64,000 nt of DNA. Source: Nemophila menziesii (lineage: Eukaryota > Streptophyta > Magnoliopsida > Boraginales > Hydrophyllaceae). The notes below the pieces were generated by a model. The model was not told the DNA's origin. It made no database searches and saw nothing but the letters and a program-made list of their open reading frames with translations. Positions 12,494-24,085 of the stretch are shown here, piece by piece. Position 1 is the stretch's first letter. Each line of letters opens with the position of its first letter. Location: positions 19,640,001 through 19,704,000 of the forward strand of contig JARWIR010000008.1 of NCBI GenBank assembly GCA_029959085.1, given 5' to 3'. Position numbers and translations under genes: made by a program.

Positions 12494-13620
12494 ATTAGTC
12501 TATCAAATTCTGAAAGGTATCTACTCTCTAAATCAGTCCTTCTGGTATAATCTTATCAAAAAGGCCGTATCTTGAATTTAGGCAAATATTATTCTTTTGG
12601 TTAAACCGAATGGGAAGGCTCTATTAAAGATTAAGGAATTTAGATGTGCAAACTCGGGTCCTTGAAATTAATAACTGGTTTAATTTCATCTTAGGAAGCA
12701 ACCAAATGAATTAAACTTCACGCTTTAAACGAAAAAGACAAAATTGTCTGGCCGCATGAGGTAAAAGGGAAATACACGACCAAATAAGGTTATCATGCTA
12801 TCCTCTTGCTGAAAGCCCAAAACTCAAAAGTAGCCCGTCTTCAAAATCTAAGAAAGACCCAAGCTATTGGAGAACAATATGGTATGCCAATACACCAACA
12901 AATATCAGAGCTTTTCTCTAGAAATGTTTTACCAAAAGCTATCCTTTGTGGAGAAACGTTGTTCAAAAGAAAATGTGATCCATCCCCACGGTGTAAATTT
13001 TGTAATTCTCCAGTTGAAACAGTGGAACACATTATATAGGAATTCCCTAATAGCGTTGAAGTATGAGATGTCATATTTAAGACAACATGGTCCCTAGAGC
13101 AGAGTGTGTGAGGTTGAGACTGGATTTAGAAGTCCTCCGTGGAGGAAAAACTGGATTTGGATAGGAAATGTTTGGTGGAATGGATCTTGATTGATTTTTT
13201 GGAACATTTGGATTGCTAAAATGAAGTGTCTCTTCCAGGAAAAATCTGGAACACCAAAGTAATCATCCTTATGAAGGATAACTCGATGAAAGAAAACATT
13301 GGGACAAATTAGGAAATATTCTGAAAATCCAACCCGGCTGACGAGGACAAAGGGATGGTGGGGATGTTTTCCCTCCTAGCACACCTTCTTCCAACCCGGT
13401 AGATATGAGAATCTTATGTGATGCCTATTTATCGTCTGGGAATAAGCACACATGGATTGCATATATTGGGAAATATGAGAACGGGGCCTCAATATTTTGT
13501 GACTGGTAAGCTATATGGAGTAATGACCCTATGGATGGAGAGCAACAATAGTTCTTACAGCCTGTATTGCAGCAGACTACTTCAGTTATAGGACAGTTAT
13601 GATTCACACAAATTACCTTT
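12494..13620 (+). pseudogene. Decayed LINE 3' region (zf-RVT and RNase H pieces)
   Basis: Around 12830-13060 the plus strand encodes, over two frames, a piece with RNVLPKAILCGETLFKR followed by CKFCNSPVETVEHI. This is the zinc-binding region found between reverse transcriptase and RNase H in plant non-LTR retrotransposons. At about 13400-13510 a second piece reads ILCDAYLSSGNKHTWIAYIG, the start of an RNase H-like fold, followed by stops. The order (zinc-binding then RNase H) fits the end of an ORF2. The reverse transcriptase core is not recognisable upstream. It may belong with the LINE-like tail in the neighbouring fold-back, but the orientations and gap leave that open. Confidence 0.55.
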
Positions 13621-13621
13621 G

Positions 13622-14549
13622 TGGTAGCTCCAAAGGCGTGATAAAATAAGGATGTAAAAGCACACACACCTCACAAGAACTACGATAAATTATTCGCAAG
13701 TGCATGAATAATTTGCAAGTAATAAGTAAATATGTAAAGTTTGTTCTCAGAAATTTAGGTGGTTAGCTCAAAATCGTGTTCAATATAAGCGTAGATGGAT
13801 TTACTTTTTTATACTAAAAGACAAAAATAAAGAAAATTTGTTTGGGTTCGAATGATTAACTAAAATGCAAAGATTAAACTAAGAAGGCAATTAACTAAGA
13901 TTAATAAGAATGTGGGAGAATATAACTTAGGTTCGTAATTATGCACCTATCTTACCGAGTCTCTATTCTAAGTATAAGGGCGAATTGAGCTAATATAAGT
14001 AGTTGGGATTCTATAATCCTTCTAACTCCCAACAGGGTAGTTTAGAAGGCAAACTCAAAACTACTAGGGGACTTGGGTAAGGCGAACCTATGCAATGATC
14101 GGTGGTGAAATCTAACTCTATTGACTATTTAGTTAGGCAAGCCTGTCGCAATCACTACTGTACACAAGATGATTATGAACCATTTCCATCCCTAAACCCA
14201 AGCTAAGGAGATAGTATATGGAATTAGGTCAAACTAGAGGTGTACGGGATCTAGAAATCACAGGTTAAAATAATTCATTTAACATTTATATATTAAAATG
14301 CTTAACTTAATTAAAATGATTCTGAAATAACATCAAATAGAAAAATAGTAATTAATGGTTATACAAAGTGCAAACCCAAGCCATGGGAAATTAGTGCATG
14401 ATTACAAGAAGAAAAGTAAAGAGTAAAAGGCTTAGAAGCATGGGTAATCCAAGATACTAAGATGAATTACCCTAATGGTAGCGGTGGAATGATACAGAAG
14501 TGTTGTTGTGAAACTCTAGCTTCCGTTGCTTCCTCATATCTGTCGACTT

Positions 14550-14622
<73 letters not shown>

Positions 14623-15263
14623 AAATTATGAATAAAAACTAAGCAATGACATGTTTCCAATGTTAAATTCTAATATTCATAGGTTTAGGAACGTTTTAAG
14701 GGTCATGGGCTTCATTTAGATGACCTAGCACAACCCAAAAAACGTTTTGTCCAAGAGTGGACTAGTTCGAGTCAAGCCAGCTACACCATTAATATCTTTT
14801 TTGATTCAACTCCAAAGCATGATCTGTCAGTAGCCACACGTTCCTAACTCAAAATACTAACTAGATAGCAAAGGTATTCTCCATAATCTTTTTCAATTTC
14901 GCGTGGCACCTTGAAAAAATCACTTTCTAAATATGGTTGGCGGCTCTTGCACTTTCTAAAATGGCTTCTTTGTCCTTTTACTCTTGCTTTCGTATTTTAT
15001 CTCCTTTCCTAAACTTCTTATCCATTATTTAGCATATAATGCCATCCTTGTACCTAAGATATTCACACTCAACACATAAATTACACCTAAAAAGCTCTAA
15101 TAGTAACATTACACCTAAAAAGCTCTAATAGTAACATTTCTACCAAACTAGACAAGAAACAAAATATATCAAATAACAAGGAAAAATCCCTGAATTAAGC
15201 ACATAATGAACCTAAGATTGTGTCTCTTGACTAGATTAATATATCACAAATATAGAGACATCA
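13622..15263 (-). mobile_element. Old LTR of the local Ty3-type family (minus strand)
   Basis: On the plus strand it starts TGGTAGCTCCAAAGGCGTGA and ends GAGACATCA. These correspond to the ends TGGTGTGGCC... and ...GAGACATCA of the young LTRs at 54.9 and 61.4 kb. It is collinear with them throughout (for example AAATTATTCGCAAGTGCATG near the start) but clearly diverged. Length is 1642 bp against 1578 bp. A 30-bp tandem duplication (ACACCTAAAAAGCTCTAATA twice) lies at about 15085-15140, and a CT microsatellite is included. Confidence 0.75.
14551..14618. repeat. (CT)34 microsatellite
   Basis: A perfect CT/GA run of 68 bp lies within the old LTR. It creates an arginine-glutamate repeat open frame on the minus strand that is not a real gene. 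Confidence 0.97.
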
Positions 15264-16250
15264 ATACCCCAACTCAAAGTTTTGGCACTCCAACAAAATA
15301 AGAAATAAGAAGAATAGGGAAGTCTCTATAATATCATTTAAGTCAAGTATGCTTGGGAAAAAGAAAAAATAATGTAATATTAATCCTAAGCAAACACCTA
15401 GAAAATTTCATGTAATAATATTTACAAACTAAATCATATATATACACTTATCATACAAACAACCGACACCGTTTAAGTTCAAGATTAGATTAACTTTCTA
15501 ATGCACGGAGGATAGGTTTTTCTCTTAGTTTAGTTTTGATGGCTATATGGTGTTCATTGATCCTAACATGGTATCTAAAGGTCTATCTAACTACTCTCTA
15601 TTGGTTTAATCAATCCTAGATCACATAGTCAAGAATTATAAGGTCTTTAAGGTTGTAATATAGGCATAGAGACGGTATGATCGTATATTTGGATAACGGA
15701 GAGTGAGCTTTTCGCTCTATCCTCACTAGCCATCAACGAGACACCGTAGAGCTTGAGTTACTCTCAAATATGCTCCCACTCAAGCCAAATGACGTTCTCA
15801 ACTAGCAGCCCTAATAACCTAACTACAAGCCATGATGATCACATAAAATTTATACTTTGTCGGTCCTTTTTCATTCAATTTTTTTTCTTTTTTCCATTGC
15901 AAGTTAGCTATGAATCTCTTTTTTATGTGAGATGTCATGCCACTTCTTTCATAATTTTTTCTTTTCAATTTTTTATTCATTTCGATTAGACCTTGGAAAT
16001 GGGTTACTATATATAAAGGTGCATCATCAACATAGCACAAATACACAAGCTCAAAACCCTACCAAGTGTTTCCCATAATCGAACCAACCACCCCAAAATC
16101 AAGCTCTAAATATGAGTGTCTTAGCATCACGATTTGAGTGTGGGTCATATAAAGAAGTACTATAATCTAAAGGGGTATGGCTTATAATGTGGCTAGTAAA
16201 AAGTCTTATAAAAGGCTAGAAGGGGCTGAGACAGCTATAGATCAATTTGA
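15264..16250 (-). mobile_element. 3' internal piece of the old Ty3-type element
   Basis: It directly follows the LTR. On the minus strand it carries the polypurine-tract region CTTTGAGTTGGGG just before the LTR. The sequence is collinear with 56436-57425 of the young element: shared stretches include GATGGCTATATGGTGTTCAT, CTCACTAGCCATCAACGAG and the end around GGGTATGGCTTATAA/GTGGCT. Homology stops near 16245. No coding remains, and the opposite LTR is absent, so this is a truncated copy. Confidence 0.7.
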
Positions 16251-16329
16251 AATTGTTGATTATATTATTAGATACCTTGAAAAATGATGTTGTTCACATG
16301 AATAATGTTGATTTATGTTAGATGGGTGT

Positions 16330-17850
16330 TTAGAATGTGTTGATTGAATTCACTGTAGTATTCGAAATTTACGAAAAAAAATTGCTCTTAATTGCAAAAA
16401 TTTCACTGTTTTAGTTCATGTGATTTACGAAATTTGCAAAGTATTTGGTAGAATAACATGTGATTTGTGAAATTCGCAAAGTATTTGATAACATTACTCG
16501 TGATTTGCAAAATTTGCTAAATAGTCCTTGTATATTTCAAAAATTGCAAAGAAGTTTGTTGAAGTACATGTGAGTTGCGAAATTTGCATAGTATTTGGTT
16601 TTATTATATGTGATATGCAAAATTTTCTTACTAGTCCCTGTATATTTCGAATACTGAAAATTAGTTGGCTTGGATTACATGGTATAAGCAAAATTTACTA
16701 ATTTGAAGTTGGATATTGTTGAATAGAAGTTACTAAATATATATTAATTTGCAAATTGGTTTTTTGATGGAATTTCATGGGTATTGCGGTTGCTATAAAG
16801 CTTATTATTGCCAAATATTTCCTTCAATGCACAAAGGAAAGTAAATTTTATTCCATTGGATTATTTACTTGTTGTCCTTGAAGAATTGCGAAAAAGTATA
16901 AACTAATCACGGTGTATGTTATTTTTTTGCATATTTGACGAAGGAATTTTCATTGGTGGGAACAATTGATACTCTAGATTCTTTGATGAAGGAATAACTT
17001 TGGTTGAGTAAGTCCCTTAGGTACTCGAAAATGGCAAGTTTTGCATTAAAAGTCCCTACTTATTTCGAAAATGTGATTGTAACTATCAAGCATATATAAA
17101 ATTGCAACTTTTGGACCCCTAAATTTCGAAATGATGAAACTTTATATAATACTCAATTAATTAGCAACTAAATGCATGTAATTTTGAAATTTTGCGGATT
17201 AGTCCCCTTACTTGATGAAATATTTGTTGAAAAACTGAAAATCGGCTCAATAGTTATTGTACTTCTGATTTGAAACTTATTGGCCCTTATGATGGTAATT
17301 TTATTTTGTTTGGTAATACACACTACATATAATACCTTGTGGTATGCGAAAATGTACTATACTTATGGAAATCTAAGTTTGTGTAATGTATTAGGAAAAA
17401 TAATGTGTATTGCGAAAGTTAAAGGGGTAGTGTGTATTGGAAATTTAATTGAAATTACCAACTATAAATAAATTTGAAACTTTTGGGCCCTTAAGTTCTA
17501 AAAATGATGAAAACAAATATTAGATTTGATTAATTTTGCATCTACGTGATGAAATATTGCAATATTCGAAATATACAAGGACTAATTTGCGAATCATTCC
17601 CCCTACTTTGTTAGAGTAAACAAATATTCAAAGTACACTTTTGGACTAAACATTCATGTGATGGACTACAACTAAATTGCGAATTATTCCCCCTACTTTA
17701 TTAGAAGATGAAAATTATGATGAAAAACTTAAAGAGTTGCTCAATTGTTATTGTAATTCTGATTTGAAAGATATTGGCCCTTAAGATGGTAATTTTATAT
17801 GTATGTTTGGTGCTACACACTTAAATATAAGGTCTTGTGTTATGTGAAAA
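16330..17850. repeat. Degenerate tandem repeats, about 40-bp unit, plus a larger duplication
   Basis: Between 16410 and 16640 a unit like TGTGATTTGCGAAATTTGCA followed by AAGTATTTGGTAGAATA recurs at 16421, 16461, 16501, 16571 and 16611, i.e. a 40-bp period with one longer gap. Farther on, 17100-17350 and 17590-17840 are diverged direct copies about 490 bp apart (shared words TTGGCCCTTA, GATGGTAATTTTAT and TTCTGATTTGAAA). No coding is seen. Confidence 0.65.
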
Positions 17851-18399
17851 TTCAAAATTTGGGTTTTTATGAGTATAGATGTTCATGGCAGAATGTTTTC
17901 TTGATGGATTGAATATGACTCTGAGTTTTTCAGTTGATAAGTAAGCGTCTTGTCAAAGGTAGATGGGGTTATTTATTTCCAAAGCTGATATTGAGATATA
18001 GTGTTGAGATATTCTGATAGAAACTCTTTAAGGTGATGGGGTTATTACAGCTCAACTACCATCTAAATTACAATTCCATTTGCCTTTAAATAAAGACTTG
18101 CATTACTTCAAAGTATCTGATATACTTTCACTCTTAAAGCATTACGTTTATTACTAAGTTCTCAAATCTATTTCTCTACTGATTTACTTCATAGTTTCGA
18201 AAACAAGTATAATTTATCCAGCAATTTATCTTCTACACACCACAAGGAGGTAATCTTATGCAACTCTTGTACTTTGTTTATTTAGTGTTGTTAGAAAAAT
18301 TGTTAAAAGGTTTCTGAACTTTGTTTAGAAACAATTTCTATCAACTTTTCTTTACACATAATATTAGTTATTTTTCTTTAAAGTTTATTTTGACTAATA

Positions 18400-18960
18400 T
18401 GTAGTGTTCAAACATGACCCTAAGTTTATTTTGATATGCCCTTAAAATAGCCCTTACCTTTTTGAAATATATAATATAGACCTCTGACCTTCTGTAAAGA
18501 CTTGAAAATTGTTTCAAACAACTTTAAAACATGACCCTAAGTTTCGAAATAGGTAATATAGGCCCCAAACTTCTTTAATTGCTTAAAAAATATTAAAAAG
18601 TACTATACAAAATACCCCTAAGTTTCGAAAATGCTAATTTATACCCCTAACATTCTTTAAGGACTTAAAAAATTGTTTAAAACAACTTTGAAACTTGACT
18701 CTCAGTTTCTAAAAAGGTAATATAGGCCCCAAACTTCTTTAAGTGCGTAAAAAATATTAAAAAGTACTATAGAAAATACCCCTAAGTTTCAAAAATGCTA
18801 ATTTATAGCCCTAACCTTATTTAAAGACTTAAAAATTATTTAAAACAACTTTGGAACTTGACCCTAAGTTTCACAATAGGTAATATAGGCCCCAAACTTC
18901 TTTAAGTGCTTAAAAAATGCCCATAAGTTTCGAAAATGCTAATTTTTCCCACCTTTATTT
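18400..18960. repeat. 163-bp tandem repeat array, about 3 units
   Basis: The block GACCCTAAGTTTCGAAATAG followed by GTAATATAGGCCCCAAACTT recurs at 18533, 18697 and 18860, spacings of 164 and 163 bp. Each unit has two related halves, one with CCCCTAAGTTTCGAAAATGC and one with the GGCCCC block, so it probably grew from a shorter ancestral repeat. The last unit is incomplete. No coding is seen. Confidence 0.85.
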
Positions 18961-19959
18961 GAAGCCTAAAAACATTATCTACTACTAATTGGATTACAAA
19001 GCTTATCCACTACTACAAAGGCATTCACTGCATAACTTTAGCAAGCTTATCCACTACTATAAAGGCATTCACTACATACTTTAGCAAGTATACTCAAGTT
19101 GAGTTTTTTACTTTTTTCAGTTCTTTTAAATGGGTTGTAATAATTTATTTATTTGTCAAGTTTGTTTCTATTGTTGAAACACTAAATAATGTAGACTTTA
19201 AAATCTTTAAGTTGCGTCTATTAGATAACTAGTTTTAAACCTCAAATATTAGAATAAAAAGCAAACATCAACTATTTAAATGAAAACTATGATTTAAAAT
19301 TCAATGTTTTTGGAAAATTTAAATTATCTTTTGAAACCAAACCAAACTGTTTTTATAAATTAAACTTAAACTCATATTTAAATCTAAACCAAACAAAACT
19401 AAAATTGTATTAAAATCAATACATATCAACTAAAATCAAGTAAAACTTGTGAGATGGCTTCAAACTACCCTCCAGGCAGTGTCGAGATAGAGAATGACTG
19501 CATTAATTTAGTTAACCAAACTAGACCTAGAAATAATATCTTTTGTATATTAAACTATTGGTTAAGAACATTGTTTTGCATAAGGATTTGTATAACTTGA
19601 AAATCTCTTTTGCTAAGAGATCTAGCAATGTGACTGTTGATTGGGTGGCTAAACAAAAGTTTAGAGGCTCGTTGTTCAGCCTTTGGAGTTTCTCTCCACC
19701 TCCCTAATTAGCAAACTTATTATTTAGTGACTTTCATCAAATAGGGATAGAGTAAGTTGTAATGATCTTTTGTTATTGCATTTCTTTTTCTCGACTAAAA
19801 TAAGTAAAACTGTTTTAAAATTAACTAAACCAAACTGTTTTTATAAATTAAACTCAAACTCAAATTTAAATTTAAATCAAACCATCCTAAAACTGTATTA
19901 AAATCAATACATATCAACCTAAATCAACTAAACAAAACCGTTTTAAAATTAACCAAACC
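18961..19959. other. Non-coding spacer between two tandem arrays
   Basis: A short duplication, GCTTATCCACTACTA followed by AAAGGCATTCACT, occurs twice near 18990-19075. Words such as AACCAAACTGTTTTTATAAA recur near 19340 and 19830 and grade into the next array. Nothing else is recognised. Confidence 0.4.
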
Positions 19960-20465
19960 AAACTGTTTTATAAAATCAACTATACATTTTTAAAATAAAT
20001 TAAAACTGTTTTTTAAAATAAACTTATATTCTTTTTATAAAATCAACTATACTGTTTTAAATAAACTAAAACTGTTTTTTTAAAATAAAATATAACTTTT
20101 TAAAATAAAGTCATATTATTTTTATAAAATTAACTATACAATTTTAAAATAAACTAAAACTTGTTTTTTTAAAATAAACTATAACTTTTTTAAAATAAAC
20201 TCATATTCTTTTTATAAAATCAACTATACTATTTTGAAATAAACTAAAACTATTTTTTTAAAATAAACTATAATTTTTTTAAAAATAAACTCATATTCTA
20301 TTTATAGAATTAACTATACTATTTAAAAATAAACTAAAACTATTTTTTTAAATAAACTATAACTTTTTTTAAAATGAAGTCATATTTTTTTATAGAATCA
20401 ACTATACTATTTTAAAATAAACTAAAACTATTTTTTTAAAATAAACTATAACTTTTTTTAAACCA
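19960..20465. repeat. AT-rich tandem array, about 85-91-bp unit, about 5-6 copies
   Basis: The unit contains CATATTCTTTTTATAAAATC, AACTATACTATTTT and AAATAAACTAAAACT followed by a T7-8 run. The CATATT-type anchor recurs near 20025, 20110, 20198, 20289 and 20379. Copies differ by point changes and small length shifts in the T runs. It ends just before the hAT-like remnant. Confidence 0.85.
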
Positions 20466-20499
20466 ACTTATATAAACAACATAACTCAAACTTCAATAA

Positions 20500-21120
20500 C
20501 CACCATCAATCCCTAATAGAGTTTATTGTCTTATTTGGATACAATATCTCAGCCACAATCTAGTGGGCGTAATGGTGGTCGTGGGGGTAGAGGACGTTCA
20601 AACCAACAAAATCATGCCGAATTACAAGCACAAGTAGATAGTTTGATGGCACAATGTCATGGGCTAACTGAAAATAGTCTTTTTAACGTATCTCAAGGTA
20701 AAAACCTACTACACAAAAAAGTATAATAATTTACGCTTAACAAATGAAAATATCGTATAACCTCACTGGCCAGGGCCTTGGTCTACCAATCTAGTGGTGC
20801 AGGTTCGAACCGAGTCAATGACTCCGAGTCCAAAGTGGTTCTCCTATGTAACCAAAAAAAAAATATCGTATAACAGTAGATTTGGATGCCAGGGCGTATC
20901 TAAACAACACAAGAAACACGATGGACACTCAACACGATCCAAATTTTATCAACATAGAGACGGAGGAAACCCAACCACCCGCTGATGAAACCGATGAGCT
21001 AGACGCACAACAGTCTACACCAAAGTCGAGAGCTCCGAGGTCAATAGCGTGGCAATACTTCGTTAAGGACATTTATCTCTTTCAAGTTATTTTTCAAAAA
21101 ACTTACTAACAGTTTTACCA
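20500..21120 (+). pseudogene. hAT-like transposase 5' fragment, interrupted by a SINE
   Basis: A first open frame (20526-20726) has a Gly/Arg-rich stretch and then HAELQAQVDSLMAQCHGLTE, a short coiled-coil-like segment. After the SINE a second frame (to 21109) has MDTQHDPNFINIETEE, an acidic linker, and then PRSIAWQYFVKD. That last stretch resembles the start of the BED zinc finger of plant RICESLEEPER-type hAT transposases, but the finger and catalytic parts are missing. The ACCGGT-rich cluster 450 bp downstream looks like hAT subterminal repeats and supports the reading. The link between the two frames is inferred from the pre-insertion sequence. Confidence 0.4.
20762..20860 (+). mobile_element. 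tRNA-derived SINE with 14-bp target-site duplication
   Basis: A body of about 99 bp begins CTCACTGGCCAGGGCCTTGG, holds a perfect B-box-like GGTTCGAACC at 20802-20811, and ends in an A run. It is flanked by AAATATCGTATAAC at 20748-20761 and 20861-20874. A box, B box, A-tail and duplication together define a complete, fairly young SINE. It is too short and lacks a cloverleaf, so it is not a tRNA gene. Confidence 0.9.
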
Positions 21121-21228
21121 AGGGGGATTAAAGAACCACGTGGTGGCTTGATCATTTTTTGGGTATGCATTTCACGCTACCTATAGAAAAGGTACGTAGG
21201 CAGCCTAAATTCCATGGACAAGTCACCA

Positions 21229-21700
21229 ACCCCCCCCCCCCTTCTCCCACAGATTAATCCCGATTTCCGGAGCAGTATAACGATTGATATGTTGTTATAT
21301 TGGTGAAATGAAATTGTAATATAGACTATAGTATTTCTTAGCTAAATTGTGTTTGTAATAATATCTTTTATTATACTTTGTACTTTTATTTAGTAAACCC
21401 GATTTATTGAAGAAAAATATGATTTTAGTTTTTTTCTATTACCACTAATTCTAATTTCATACAAAAAACACTTAACAGAAAAAAAATTAAATACAAACTA
21501 AGAAGAAAAACATGTAATACAAACAAAGAATATTAAAAAAGGTCAAAACCGGTTTGGAACCGGAACCGGAACCGGTCCAGCCGGTTCTATTACCGGTTCA
21601 CACTTTACCTTTACAATGGAGGAACCAGACCAGACTAAGGGAGGACCGGTGGACCAGAACGGTCCGGTAAGCCCAGATACGTTAAGAACTAGACTGGCAC
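21229..21700. repeat. Poly-C tract and ACCGGT-rich subterminal-like cluster
   Basis: A run of 12 C lies at 21230-21241. From 21541 to 21700 the sequence is dense in ACCGGTTT, GGAACCGGAACCGGAACCGG, CCAGCCGGTTC and GGACCGGTGGACC. Such clustered short inverted motifs are typical transposase-binding subterminal regions of hAT elements. The matching opposite end was not identified. Confidence 0.5.
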
Positions 21701-21980
21701 GATTGTCAAGCTGATATACACATTACAAAATTATCCCTAATAAAGTATCTTGATATTTTAAATATGCATGAGATATACAAATTTTATTTTTTTAATAAGG
21801 ACAATATTGGAAAAGTGAGAAAAAAGTATCTTGATATTCTACGTGGACAATAATTTTGGGATACCATTTTTAGTAACGTGGACATTAATTTTGGGACGGA
21901 AGAAGTGTCTATTATAATTAAATAACACATTTCAATAATTTTTCTATAATGAATAATACTAAAAGATGCTATAAATTTTA

Positions 21981-22275
21981 GGGTTATTGCCCAATAGTCA
22001 CCTTCCACCTTACACCCTTTCCCATAAAAGGCACCGTCTTTTTTAAAGAAAAACGAGGAATGAAAAGTTTCCCATTACTCAAAGTTAGAGTAATGGGAAG
22101 CTTCCCATTATTCAAAATTTGAGTTATGGGAAGCTTCCCATAACTCAAACTGCTCTTTTTATGGGAAAGAAAAGGAAAAAAGGAAAATATATGTGGCCTT
22201 TTATGGGAAAAAAAAATGATGGTTAAGGTGAGAGTGAATTAATTCTAACTTGATATGTTTCTTGGGCAATAATCC
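21981..22275. mobile_element. Mutator-type MITE with 9-bp TSD and internal palindromic repeats
   Basis: The left end GGGTTATTGCCCAA and the right end TTGGGCAATAATCC are inverted repeats with 13 of 14 matches. They are flanked by TAAATTTTA at 21972-21980 and 22276-22284, and a 9-bp duplication is the Mutator signature. The centre (about 22067-22160) has two full 33-bp units and one partial: TTCCCATTACTCAAAG...GAGTAATGGGAAGC. Each unit is itself palindromic, with ATGGGAAGCTTCCCAT at both junctions. No coding capacity; total 295 bp. Confidence 0.88.
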
Positions 22276-22284
22276 TAAATTTTA

Positions 22285-24085
22285 TTTTTATTTTCATATA
22301 ATTATTAATATTATAGATACAAAACTAACTTATATTGTAACATTTCTTGGTTGTAAATATCCATATTTGTATTTTTGATATATTTTGTTATCCTTTCGAC
22401 TTAAGAGAATAATATATATTTAATAGATATTGTGAAATTTGTATAATTTTATATTAGTTCTTAAAAGGTTTTAAATAATTTGTTAGTTTGAGATATTTTT
22501 AATTTTTGTTTCAAATAAAAAAGATATGTCACGTTAAAAAATAATTTTTAAAAAAAACATATTATTTTATAAGTTAAAAGAATTCAAATATTAAAAAAAA
22601 AATAAGACATTTTCTTCACCTTGAACAAAAAAATCTCATTCATAATTATTTATTTAATTTAGTATAATTTTTTTTAATAATATATAAAGTCTAATTTAAA
22701 ATTTTGTTCAAAATTTTCAAAATTTTCAAATTTTTCAATATTGTCTTTCTTTACGCTTTAAGAACCGTCTCTTTCCACGCTTTAAGTTAATCTGAAAATA
22801 TCGCATAAAACCATAAAATCAACACCAACAAACAAGACATTCGACATAACTAAGTTACTTATTAGAAATAGGACCACATTTTGTTAAGTAGTTTGTTTGT
22901 TGGATGAGTAGACGGCATTATAGTAAAGAAAGCTACTCAAGATTAGTAGTACGACCTCATAAATTTAAACCTTGTATAGTTTTTTTTATATCTATTATGG
23001 AAAGATTTCAAAATGACTATATCTTTCTTTCTTATATGTTCTAATGTCATATCATATTAAATATGTAAGTATTTTTCTTTGACCGTATTATATGTAAATA
23101 TCGAGTTTTTTTATGTGTGGTATATTTGCCATAAATAATTGACAAACATACAGTTTTATAAAATAATTGAAACTTCGAAACTTTAATCGCGATTTGAACA
23201 CCGTCTAACTTTAAAACTTAACCTTAAATTTGATCTTAATCTTAATCTTAACTTAAATTAAATAAAAATTCATATGATTAATTTTCAACTTTAAACCCTG
23301 AATCTTATTGACCCTTAACCTTAAATATTAAACCATATATGATAAATTTTAAATCTTAACTTTGATTTTAACTTTACTTTTAATCTTAATTTTAAAATTA
23401 ACCTTAAACTTAATCTTGACCTAAACCTTAGCCATAATCCTTAATTGTAACCTTAACGCTAATATTAACCTTAAATTTCTACTTGACGAGAAAAAAAAGA
23501 AAAACCTTAACCTTAACTCTAACCTTGAATTTCATCCTTGAAACCCGAGTTTGATTCTTGACAATTATACAAAAAAAATTCTTAAGTGTCTTCAGACACG
23601 AGTTTTACCTAATATATTATAAAACAAACTATTTAACAGCCCAAATCTTCTACATATAAAGAGTAGTCAAGATCATTTTAAACCCTCATTTTACTTCTCA
23701 ATTAATGTTATTAATTGATTCACTTAATTAAAAAAAACTATATTAGGTTTACACATTTTTCGTCAGCCCAACAGAGTTGCTTCCATGAGTTGGTGTTGCC
23801 CTGTTTCTATTTCTAAAGTTTCTTTTAGTGTTCTTTTGTTTGTAACAGAACAGGTTTCTAAGGGATTCACTCTATTTTTTTCTTCAATATTTGTAGTCAT
23901 TTTCTAATTTTCTTCAATAAGTTGATGTACTTTCTTGTTCCTTTTTGTTTCATTTTCTTCTTTGGTGCTACGTGGGTTCCTTTCTCAACTTTTGCTCCAT
24001 ATTATCTGTTAAGGCTACTTTTCCTCTCTTAGTTTCCTTTAAGTCAAAACTCAAACCACACACACCAAAACTTACCCAACTCACT
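22285..24085. other. Intergenic, AT-rich; degenerate CTTAAC-type stretch
   Basis: 22400-22740 is another arm of the AT-rich dispersed family seen at 1.1, 29.5 and 38.9 kb. At about 23200-23540 the sequence is a loose reiteration of CTTAATCTTAA / ACCTTAACC / CTTAAAT words without a fixed period. I do not interpret this as telomeric repeat. Sequence from about 23700 to 24499 lies beyond the katanin stop and may hold its 3' untranslated region. No gene recognised. Confidence 0.45.

Noticed and set aside
14472..14660. 62-codon frame with an Arg-Glu repeat
   Set aside because: It is a direct translation of a CT/GA microsatellite.
16410..19000. CRISPR-like or other regularly spaced repeat array
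   Set aside because: The units are contiguous tandem repeats without unique spacers, in a plant genome.
20762..20860. tRNA gene suggested by GGTTCGAACC
   Set aside because: No anticodon arm or acceptor stem could be drawn; A-tail and target duplication make it a SINE.
23200..23540. Interstitial telomere-like repeats (CTTAACC/CCTTAA words)
   Set aside because: There is no regular 7-bp CCCTAAA period; the words vary freely.
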